A DNA stretch of 64,000 bases from an uncultured Bacteroidia bacterium (lineage in GTDB: Bacteria > Bacteroidota > Bacteroidia > Bacteroidales > UBA932): NCBI GenBank assembly GCA_902789445.1, contig CADAOB010000007.1:89279-153278 (forward strand), given 5' to 3'. Under the pieces are notes generated by a model that worked only from the letters and a program-made list of their open reading frames with translations, was not told where the DNA came from and did no database searches. Both the position numbers and the translations under genes were made by a program. Of the stretch, positions 29,401-36,309 are shown piece by piece; positions within the stretch are counted from its first letter, which is position 1, and each line of letters opens with the position of its first letter.

Positions 29401-30960
29401 GGTTTTGACGGCCTGCTCCCGCAGCCCGAAAAAGTGGATGTCCGCGCCGGCCATTTCCGCCTGAGCCCTTCCACGGCGGTCGTCGTGGAGGGGGGCGACA
29501 CGACATTCAACGCGCTGCTCCGCTATCTGGACGGCCGGGTGGACCTGCGCACCGCCGCTTCGGTGCCGGCCCGCAATTACCTCCGGATCCGCCAGGATGC
29601 TTCCGTGCCGAAGGAAGGTTATGTGCTGGAGGTCAGCCCGGAAGGCATCTCGATCACCTGCTCGGCCCCCAACGGCGCTTTCTACGCCTTGCAGACGCTT
29701 TTCCAACTGATGCCCGATGCCGTCTTTGCCGGACGCTTTTCCGGGCGGGCCGCCATCCCGTGCTGCCGGATCGAAGATGCACCCCGTTTCCCGTACCGGG
29801 GTCTGCATCTGGACGTGTGCAGCCATTTCTTCGGGGTGGATTTCATCAAGAAGTATCTGGACGAACTGGCTATGCACAAGTTCAACGTCTTCCACTGGCA
29901 CTTGACGGAAGACCAGGGCTGGCGCATCGAGATCAAGAAATATCCGCAGCTGACTGAAAAGGGCTCCGTGCGGCCCTATACCGTGGTCGGCGACTTGCAT
30001 TCTCCCATCAACGACGGCACCCCGCACGGCGGATTCTACACCCAGGATGAAATCCGGGAAATCGTCCGCTATGCCGCCGAGCGTTATATCACGGTCCTGC
30101 CCGAGATTGAAATGCCCGGCCATGCCCGCGCGGCGCTGACCTGTTTCCCGGAACTGAGCTGCTTCCCCGAGCAGGAGCATTCGCTGGCGACCAAATGGGG
30201 CATCTTCCGCGACGTCTATTGCCCGCGGGAGGAGACCTTCGCCTTCCTGGAGGATGTCCTGACCGAAGTGATGGAACTTTTCCCTTCGCCTCTGATCCAC
30301 ATCGGCGGGGACGAGTGCCCGAAATACAACTGGCAGCACAGCGCGTTCTGCCAGCAGCTGATGCGGCGCGAAGGGCTGAAGGATGAGGAGGAGCTGCAGA
30401 GCTGGTTCATCCGCCGCATCGAGCGCTTCATCAACAGCAAGGGCCGCGGCATCATCGGCTGGGACGAGATCCTCCAGGGCGGGCTGGCCCCCAATGCGGC
30501 CGTCATGTCCTGGCTGGGCGAACAGGGCGGCATTGCGGCGGCGCGGCAGCATCACAATGTGGTGATGTGCCCCTACCAGCGCTATTATCTGGATTATTAT
30601 CAGGTCGATCCGACCGAAGACGCCATCTCGATGGGCCATCTGGTCCCCTTGAAAGTGGTGTACGACTACGAACCGGTCCCGGCTGTCCTGACGGAAGAAG
30701 AACAGCAATACATCATGGGAGTCGAAGGAACCGTGTGGACTGAATACATCAAGACGCCGGAGCGTGCCGAGTACATGGCCTTCCCGCGCGCCCTGGCCAT
30801 CGCCGAAGCGGGCTGGACCCGCGGGCACAAGAAAGATTTCGACGGCTTTACCCGGCGGATGGAGCGCCATTTCGCCCGCCTGGACGCCGCCGGCGTGAAC
30901 TATTGCAGAAATTGGAATGTAACAGCATATCAAGATGAGACTTACGGAACAGCCTTCTAA
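26404..30960 (+). CDS. Lipoprotein fusion: neutral ceramidase-like + GH20 + GH20
   Basis: A 1518-residue lipoprotein (LLSC, Cys21). Residues about 30-455 match neutral/alkaline ceramidase: CIHTHSAPRTGGW (His115, His117), NYSCHPVSLG (His210), QGEPFMEY (Glu372) and NSYLPS (Tyr402), in the order of the zinc site. Two beta-N-acetylhexosaminidase modules follow. The first has a GH20b domain (about 461-580) and a barrel with HIGGDECP (Asp738-Glu739), then a chitobiase C-terminal-like piece (about 945-985). The second has GH20b from about 1004 and a barrel with HIGGDECP (Asp1303-Glu1304). Both GH20 sites look complete. It would remove terminal GlcNAc or GalNAc and hydrolyse an N-acyl amide outside the cell or in the periplasm. 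Start: ATG two bases after the previous stop. Confidence 0.9.
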   Translation: MGRIVANFWAACLLLAALLSCTPEGERYLCNYRVAEISTTDSTVLAGFAARDGLSDGVHRDLMSHCLVLQKDGEKVCIISNDLMEVGTETADEIRKAISEQSGLPMDHILMHCIHTHSAPRTGGWCAKEGQPNYAYAQKVRRVVVENAVAAIADDAAFRPFEMEIGHGTSDINYNRCDREGFCNKDAYVLRLVDPGSRKPLVSLVNYSCHPVSLGPASYKVSPDFPGFSCDSLSKAWGGEVVHFTGASGNADPAYGIKADVEAAERNGWQLATDLEDIAFRKVPFDGSFTLKNSRIDLPYRADTITVDLIRKHVAEVTQWKNTVSASWVDDVNYWAKYTIEDIEAGLVENTLPFYVEALNLGGVVLFFTQGEPFMEYQVALRERFPDTPLLFIAYTNGQNSYLPSKTAFEDTSGKYDYEVKQMHVYIGAPYPLSERMPDVYLDGITDLVREVLQPAEPEEGLTSQIIPKPRSFESSEGFFTFGKSSSVAVEAAEPRFREVAADLAATLQLPLAETGDVVIRQVEGLGKEAYRLTVTPDAVTIEASAPNGAFYGTMSVLQLLPPEAMARGGRGRQIACCRIDDAPEMEYRAIMADVARHFQSKEEIEKVIDILALHKINIFHWHLTDDQGWRIESKKYPDLVKAGPYYTQEDLREVVEYARRRYVTVVPEVELPGHALAALSAYPVFSYHPDKQIDIATESGIYDEIFCPSDTTYRFFTDLFGELFDIFPSKYYHIGGDECPEDDGSQAAFIVRITEFLQAHGKEVIAWDEVVDRGATPGTIALSYRGHAPGRKALEMGMRTVFTPNRWCYLDYYQDPADNYPSQPYFLPLSKVYNYYPVSDTVAASVRPRILGVEGCLWTEFVETPEHFEHMLFPRAIALAETGWTPKYARDYADFCQRLVTDLQRLDLRKVNYSRAFENVQFMHDDFEEDRYDETRLNLQLDYPGAEIRYTIDGSAPDRRSLRYVGPTQRIIPGMTVRAQGFDRKSGRKIGKEAVKTFGFDGLLPQPEKVDVRAGHFRLSPSTAVVVEGGDTTFNALLRYLDGRVDLRTAASVPARNYLRIRQDASVPKEGYVLEVSPEGISITCSAPNGAFYALQTLFQLMPDAVFAGRFSGRAAIPCCRIEDAPRFPYRGLHLDVCSHFFGVDFIKKYLDELAMHKFNVFHWHLTEDQGWRIEIKKYPQLTEKGSVRPYTVVGDLHSPINDGTPHGGFYTQDEIREIVRYAAERYITVLPEIEMPGHARAALTCFPELSCFPEQEHSLATKWGIFRDVYCPREETFAFLEDVLTEVMELFPSPLIHIGGDECPKYNWQHSAFCQQLMRREGLKDEEELQSWFIRRIERFINSKGRGIIGWDEILQGGLAPNAAVMSWLGEQGGIAAARQHHNVVMCPYQRYYLDYYQVDPTEDAISMGHLVPLKVVYDYEPVPAVLTEEEQQYIMGVEGTVWTEYIKTPERAEYMAFPRALAIAEAGWTRGHKKDFDGFTRRMERHFARLDAAGVNYCRNWNVTAYQDETYGTAF

Positions 30961-31759
30961 GTATGACAACTTGGAAAAGAAATCGGTGATGGAGATCATC
31001 ACCGACATCAACAATGAAGACAAGACGGTGGCCTATGCCATCGAAAAGGTGCTGCCCGACCTGGAGCGGCTCATTTCAGCGATCGAGCGGCAGCTGCGCG
31101 CCGGCGGCCGGATGTTCTATGTCGGCTGCGGCACGGGCGGACGCCTGTCCGTCCTGGACGTGGTGGAACTCCCCAATACCTACGGCATCGATCCCGAAAT
31201 GATCCAGTCCGTGCTGGCCGGCGGTGTGGAGAACCTTGTGCTTGCGCTGGAAGAGGCCGAGGATGACATCGAGGAAGGGTGGCGGACGCTGGTGGAAAAA
31301 CACCACGTCACCCCCAAGGACATCGTGGTGGGCATCTCGGCCAGCGGCACGACGCCCTACGTCCTCCATACGCTGCGGCACTGCCGCGAGCACGGGATTC
31401 CGACCGGCAGTTTCGTCAACAATCCGCAGTCGCCGATTTCGGAATATTCGGATTATCCCGTCGAAGTGATTACCGGTACCGAATATGTGACCGGCAGCAC
31501 GCGGATGAAGTGCGGCACGGCGCAGAAGATGATCTGCGACATGATCAGCACCACCGTCCTGATCCGCCTGGGCCGCATCGAAGGCAACCGGATGGTCAAT
31601 GTCCGGCTGATCAACAACAAGGTCGTGGACCGTTCCGTCCGTATGTTCATGGAACGCAATCCGTCCATCACGGACTATGACTATGTGAAGGAGATCATCG
31701 TCAAGACCGGTACGGTCAAGAAAGCCGAGGCCTACCTGAAGGAGGCGGGCAAGCTATGA
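30935..31759 (+). CDS. murQ: N-acetylmuramic acid 6-phosphate etherase
   Basis: Cleaves the lactyl ether of MurNAc-6-phosphate to give GlcNAc-6-phosphate and D-lactate in the cytosol. The 274 residues begin RLTEQPSKYDNLEKKSVME, a hallmark of MurQ, and contain the SIS fold with GCGTGGRLSVLD, GISASGTTPYV and TGSTRMKCGTAQK. Its start overlaps the end of the ceramidase-GH20 fusion by 26 bases, and its end overlaps murK by four. The gene order with murK and murT identifies a MurNAc salvage module. Confidence 0.94.
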   Translation: MRLTEQPSKYDNLEKKSVMEIITDINNEDKTVAYAIEKVLPDLERLISAIERQLRAGGRMFYVGCGTGGRLSVLDVVELPNTYGIDPEMIQSVLAGGVENLVLALEEAEDDIEEGWRTLVEKHHVTPKDIVVGISASGTTPYVLHTLRHCREHGIPTGSFVNNPQSPISEYSDYPVEVITGTEYVTGSTRMKCGTAQKMICDMISTTVLIRLGRIEGNRMVNVRLINNKVVDRSVRMFMERNPSITDYDYVKEIIVKTGTVKKAEAYLKEAGKL

Positions 31760-32595
31760 TCCTGATCGCCGACAGCGGGGCCACCACCACAAGCTGGTGC
31801 GCGCTGGACCGGGGAACGGTCTGCGCGCAGTTCGAGAGTGAGGGATACAACCCCAATTACATCACCCTCGACTATATGGTGGCCGACATCCGGAAGGCGC
31901 TTCCGGCGGATTTCGATCCGCTGGCGGTGGACCACGTGTATTTCTACGGGGCCGGCGTGACGGAGCTCCAATACGGCTTCGTCCGGGAAGCCGTCGCGCA
32001 GGTGATGCCCCGGGCCGAGACCTTCGTGGCGATGGACCTGCTTGCCTCGGCACGGGCGCTGCTCGGCCGGAAAGCCGGTTTCGCCGCCATCCTCGGCACG
32101 GGCACCAACAGCTGCCTGTATGACGGAGAGAAGATCACGCTGAACATCGACTCGCTCGGATTCATCCTCGGTGACGAGGGCAGCGGCGCCTATATGGGCA
32201 AGCGGATGCTGGTGGACTACGTCCGCGGGCGGGTCTCCGAGGAAGCCCGCCGCATCATCGCGGCAGCCGTCCCTTACAACGGCGACCAAATCATCGACAT
32301 CATCTACACGAAACCCTTCCCGAACCGCTTCTGCGGACAATACGGCCGGCTGATCTGCGAAAACCTCGCCGTTCCGTATTTCCACGACCTGGCGGAGGAT
32401 GCCTTCTGCCAGCTGTTCGAGCAGATCATTTCGCTCTACCCGGACTATCAGTCCTATACCTTCAACTGCGTGGGATCGGTGGGCTGGTATTTCCAGGATG
32501 TGCTCCGACCGGTCGTCGCCCGCTACGGGATGCAGATGGGTACGCTGCTGCGCACCCCGATGGAAGGCTTGATCCGTTTTCACGGGGGGGAATAA
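31756..32595 (+). CDS. murK: MurNAc/GlcNAc kinase (BadF/BadG family)
   Basis: A 279-residue ASKHA-fold sugar kinase. ATP-binding motifs include DSGATTTSW at the N-terminus, ILGTGTNSC and GDEGSGAYMG. In this position it would phosphorylate imported MurNAc (or GlcNAc) at O-6 and supply MurQ. The murT-murK-murQ set has been described in Tannerella forsythia, also a Bacteroidales member. Substrate preference between MurNAc and GlcNAc cannot be read from the sequence. ATGA overlap with murQ. Confidence 0.85.
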   Translation: MILIADSGATTTSWCALDRGTVCAQFESEGYNPNYITLDYMVADIRKALPADFDPLAVDHVYFYGAGVTELQYGFVREAVAQVMPRAETFVAMDLLASARALLGRKAGFAAILGTGTNSCLYDGEKITLNIDSLGFILGDEGSGAYMGKRMLVDYVRGRVSEEARRIIAAAVPYNGDQIIDIIYTKPFPNRFCGQYGRLICENLAVPYFHDLAEDAFCQLFEQIISLYPDYQSYTFNCVGSVGWYFQDVLRPVVARYGMQMGTLLRTPMEGLIRFHGGE

Positions 32596-32598
32596 GCG

Positions 32599-33795
32599 AT
32601 GGCCGGCGACAGGAAATATGTCATTCCGCTCTGCTTCATCGGCATGATGTTCTTCACGGTCGGCTTTGCGACCGGCATCAACGGCTATTTCGTGCCGTTC
32701 CTGGAGAACAACCTGCACCTGACTTCCTCGCAGAGCTATCTGGTGATTGCCGCTACGTTCATCGCGTTCCTGGTGTTCAGTTTCCCGGCATCCGGCATCA
32801 TTGCCAGGATCGGTTATCGGAAAACGATGTCCCTGGCTTTCTTCCTCTTTGCCATCGCCTTCGCGCTCTTCATCCCGGCTGCGCACCTGGCGAGTTTCGC
32901 CCTCTACCTGCTGGCCTGTTTCCTGAGCGGCGTGGCCAACACCATCCTGCAGGCCGCCATCAACCCCTATGTGACGATTCTCGGGCCCATCGACAGCGCG
33001 GCCCGGCGCATCAGCATCATGGGGATCTGCAATTCGCTGGCCCTGAGCCTGCCCTCGGTCTTCATCGCAGCCGTGACCCGCAAGAACATCGACAGCGTGA
33101 CGCTCGGGGACCTCGACAAGCCGTTCCTCATTATCATCGCGGCCGTTGTCCTGCTGGGTGTCCTGACGCTCTTCGCCCCGTTGGAAGAGATCACGGCGGC
33201 CGGGGAGGAGAATGAGGCTGACTGCCCGTACGCGGCGGGCAAGAAATCGCTCTGGCATTTCCCGCATCTGGTGCTGGGGGCCCTGGCCCTTTTCGTCTAT
33301 GTGGGCGTGGAGAACCTGGCGCTGCTCACCGTGCTGGACTATGCCCAGGATCTGGGCTTGTCAAATCCCGAACGCTATACGCTCTTCCCCGGTATCGGGA
33401 TGGCGGTGGGCTACGTGATCGGGATTATCCTGATTCCCAAGTATATTTCCCAGGTGACGGCCCTCAAGGCCTGTACCTGGCTCGCTGTGCTCGATTCGCT
33501 GGCCATCGTCTTTACGCCGCCCCAGATATCCATCTGGTGCGTGGCGCTGCTGAGCCTGGCTTGCTCGCTGATGTACCCGGCCATCTGGCCGCTGGCCATC
33601 ACCGATCTGGGCAAGTTCACCAAGAAGGGCTCTTCGTTGCTGGTGGCTTCCATCGGCGGCGGTGCCCTGATTCCGCTTCTGTTCGGCGCCCTGAAAGACG
33701 CCGTCGGCAGCCAGTCTGCCTACTGGATCTGTCTGCCCTTCTATCTGCTGATCATGTATTACGCCTATTACGGGTATAAAATCCGCACAAAATGA
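32599..33795 (+). CDS. murT: MFS amino-sugar transporter, likely MurNAc
   Basis: A 398-residue, 12-helix major-facilitator protein of the FucP/NagP-like group. The N-terminus contains MMFFTVGFATGINGYFVPF, typical of Bacteroidota sugar/H+ symporters. It lies three bases after murK and overlaps the next gene by ATGA. Linkage to murK and murQ suggests MurNAc uptake across the inner membrane. GlcNAc or another amino sugar remains possible. Confidence 0.82.
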   Translation: MAGDRKYVIPLCFIGMMFFTVGFATGINGYFVPFLENNLHLTSSQSYLVIAATFIAFLVFSFPASGIIARIGYRKTMSLAFFLFAIAFALFIPAAHLASFALYLLACFLSGVANTILQAAINPYVTILGPIDSAARRISIMGICNSLALSLPSVFIAAVTRKNIDSVTLGDLDKPFLIIIAAVVLLGVLTLFAPLEEITAAGEENEADCPYAAGKKSLWHFPHLVLGALALFVYVGVENLALLTVLDYAQDLGLSNPERYTLFPGIGMAVGYVIGIILIPKYISQVTALKACTWLAVLDSLAIVFTPPQISIWCVALLSLACSLMYPAIWPLAITDLGKFTKKGSSLLVASIGGGALIPLLFGALKDAVGSQSAYWICLPFYLLIMYYAYYGYKIRTK

Positions 33796-36290
33796 GACGC
33801 TTTTCCTTCCTTTTCCTGACCCTCCTGGCCTTCGTGCTCGGCGACCCCGGCGCCGGCGCCTGTACGACCGCCATCGTTTCGGCGGACGCCAGTGCATCCG
33901 GCCGGCCGCTGCTGTGGAAACAGCGCGATACCGACAATCCCTACAATGTCCTGGTCCACGTCAGGGGTGGGAAATATGCCTATACGGCGGTTTTCAGCGC
34001 CTCCGACAAACAGCGCAAGCGGGCTTTCGGCGGCGCCAACGAGGCCGGTTTCGCCATCATGAACAATGCTTCCTACAACCTGGCGGAGCAGGAATACGAG
34101 GAATGGGCCAACAGCAAGGTGATGAACGAAGCCCTCGCGACCTGCCGGACGCTGGCGGACTTCGAGCGCCTGCTGGCGGACTGGCCGCGTCCCCGGGCCG
34201 TCGAAGCCAATTTCGGTGTGGCCGACGCCCAGGGCGGTGCCGCCTACTTTGAGGTAGGGGATACGAAAGTGACCCGCTACGACGTGGAACCGGGCGGCTG
34301 GCTCGTCCGTTCCAATTTCTCTGTATCCGGCCGGGAAGGCGAGGGGTCCGGAATGGCCCGCTATGAGACGGCAGATTACCTGATGCGGCAGCATACCGGC
34401 AAGTTCTCGCCGGAAGACCTGATCGACGGCCTGGGCCGCAGTTTCTACAATGCCGAGCTCGGCGCCGACATGATTGCGGCCGCTCCTGCCGGCGTGGCGG
34501 TCGACCTGGATTTCATTCCGCGGACGACATCGGTCTCCAGCATCTGCATCGAAGGCGTGGCGCCCGGTGACCATCCGGCCTCTTCCGTCATCTGGACGGC
34601 CATCGGCTATACGCCGGGCTGCTATGCCGTGCCGGTCTGGGTTGCGGCGGGTGAACACATCCCTTCGTTCCTGCTCCCCGATGCGGGGACGGAGACCACC
34701 TCCGCTCCGGCCAATCTGCTGGCGCTGGACCTGCTGCACCATGTCCATCCGGCCGACCGCGACGCGGCCGACAAATATATTGATTTCCGCCGCCTGGCTC
34801 CGGTGCTGGCGGCCGTGCGGGCGGCGGAGCGCACGGAGTTCGATGCCGGGAAGGTTTTGGACCGGCAGATGCGCACCCGCTTCGACCTGGACGCCGTACG
34901 GGCCTATAATCGGGAAGCCGAGGCCCGCTTTGCCCGTTTCCGCACGCAGATGCAGGGGCTGATGGCAGGTTCCGCCGATGCACCGGTACGCAGCGGCGCC
35001 CTGACGCCCGAATTGCTTGCACGGCTTGCCGCTGCCGCAAAGGATGTTCCGGAGCGGGTAGGCGACCGTTTCCTGACGGGCGACCTCTACAAGCGCACCC
35101 TCGATTCCGCCGTTGTCGCTGCCATGGATACCGCGTGCACCTATTTTGTCCCTTCCAAGGGCATTACCGACCAGGACGAGTCGGGCCGCTGCTGGCTGTT
35201 CTCGACGCTCAACATTTTGCGCGCGGAAATGATCGAACGCTACGCGATGGGTCCTTTCCAGTTCTCCCAGACTTTCGGCCAGTTCTACGATATTCTGGAG
35301 AAATCGAACCGTTGCCTGGAAAATGTCATCGCCCACCGGAACGAGGCGCTGGAGACCCGTTACAACACCTGGCTCTTCAACAAACCCATCGGAGACGGCG
35401 GCCATTTCGCCAATGCCGCGCATATCATCGCCAAATACGGAATGGTCCCGCAGGAAGTGATGCCCGAACGTTTCAGCAGCACCGACAACGCCTCGCTGAT
35501 GAAGACGGTGAGCCGGCTGCTGCGGCGCTACGGACTGCAGCTGCGCGAAGCGGCCGAAGCGGACATTCCGGCTGTGAAAGTGGCCGCGCTTTCGGACATC
35601 TACCGGCTGCTCGTCGCGACGCTGGGCACGCCGCCGACGGAATTCGACTGGACCCTGCGCGACAGCACCGGACACATCCTTTCCGTGGGACATTACACGC
35701 CGCAGACGTTCCGGGATACGTACATCCAGCACGATATGGAAGCGGACTATGCCATTTTCATGGACGATCCGACGCTGCCCTATTACCGGATGTATGAAGT
35801 GGCCGAAAGCCGCAATTGTTACGAATATGCCAACTGGCGTTTCCTGAACGTACCGATGGCCGAGATCCGGAAAATGGGTGTCGCCTCGCTCGCAGGCGGC
35901 CGCCGCTTCTATATTTCTGCCGATACGATGCACGACTACCTGATGACCGAGGGTATCTACGACACGGAACTCTTCACCCTCGATTCCCTGTTGGGAATCC
36001 GCTCCGAAATGTCGAAGGAAGAACTGGTCCGGGGCAACGAGACCCATTCGGTCCATGCCGTGGCCGTGGCGGGCGTCCAACTCGACAGGGCGGGGGAGCC
36101 TGCCAAATGGGTGATCGAGAACAGCTACGGCCTGGTCCGCGGCTGGGGTGGCTATGTGGCCGCCACCGATGCCTGGCTGTGCAAGTATCTCTACCGCTTC
36201 GTGGCGGAGAAGCGCTTCGTGGCGCCCGAACTCCTGAAACTGCTGGACGGTCCCGTCGAGGTCCTTCCGGCCTGGTATCCGAATTATTGA
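33792..36290 (+). CDS. Fusion of Ntn-type acyltransferase/amidase and C1B aminopeptidase
   Basis: An 832-residue exported protein. After the signal MRRFSFLFLTLLAFVLGDPGAGA comes Cys24 (CTTAIVSADASASGRPLLWK), the likely N-terminal nucleophile of a C45/C69-type Ntn hydrolase domain (about 24-300). The second half (about 430-820) is a bleomycin-hydrolase/PepC-like C1B peptidase: Cys467 in DESGRCWLFSTLN, His755 in SVHAVAVAGV and Asn777 in WVIENSYG form a complete triad. Both halves would hydrolyse peptide or acyl-amide bonds in the envelope. The pairing with mur genes suggests stem peptides, but this is inference. Confidence 0.85.
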   Translation: MRRFSFLFLTLLAFVLGDPGAGACTTAIVSADASASGRPLLWKQRDTDNPYNVLVHVRGGKYAYTAVFSASDKQRKRAFGGANEAGFAIMNNASYNLAEQEYEEWANSKVMNEALATCRTLADFERLLADWPRPRAVEANFGVADAQGGAAYFEVGDTKVTRYDVEPGGWLVRSNFSVSGREGEGSGMARYETADYLMRQHTGKFSPEDLIDGLGRSFYNAELGADMIAAAPAGVAVDLDFIPRTTSVSSICIEGVAPGDHPASSVIWTAIGYTPGCYAVPVWVAAGEHIPSFLLPDAGTETTSAPANLLALDLLHHVHPADRDAADKYIDFRRLAPVLAAVRAAERTEFDAGKVLDRQMRTRFDLDAVRAYNREAEARFARFRTQMQGLMAGSADAPVRSGALTPELLARLAAAAKDVPERVGDRFLTGDLYKRTLDSAVVAAMDTACTYFVPSKGITDQDESGRCWLFSTLNILRAEMIERYAMGPFQFSQTFGQFYDILEKSNRCLENVIAHRNEALETRYNTWLFNKPIGDGGHFANAAHIIAKYGMVPQEVMPERFSSTDNASLMKTVSRLLRRYGLQLREAAEADIPAVKVAALSDIYRLLVATLGTPPTEFDWTLRDSTGHILSVGHYTPQTFRDTYIQHDMEADYAIFMDDPTLPYYRMYEVAESRNCYEYANWRFLNVPMAEIRKMGVASLAGGRRFYISADTMHDYLMTEGIYDTELFTLDSLLGIRSEMSKEELVRGNETHSVHAVAVAGVQLDRAGEPAKWVIENSYGLVRGWGGYVAATDAWLCKYLYRFVAEKRFVAPELLKLLDGPVEVLPAWYPNY

Positions 36291-36309
36291 TCTTTCGCTT
36301 AATCGCCCT

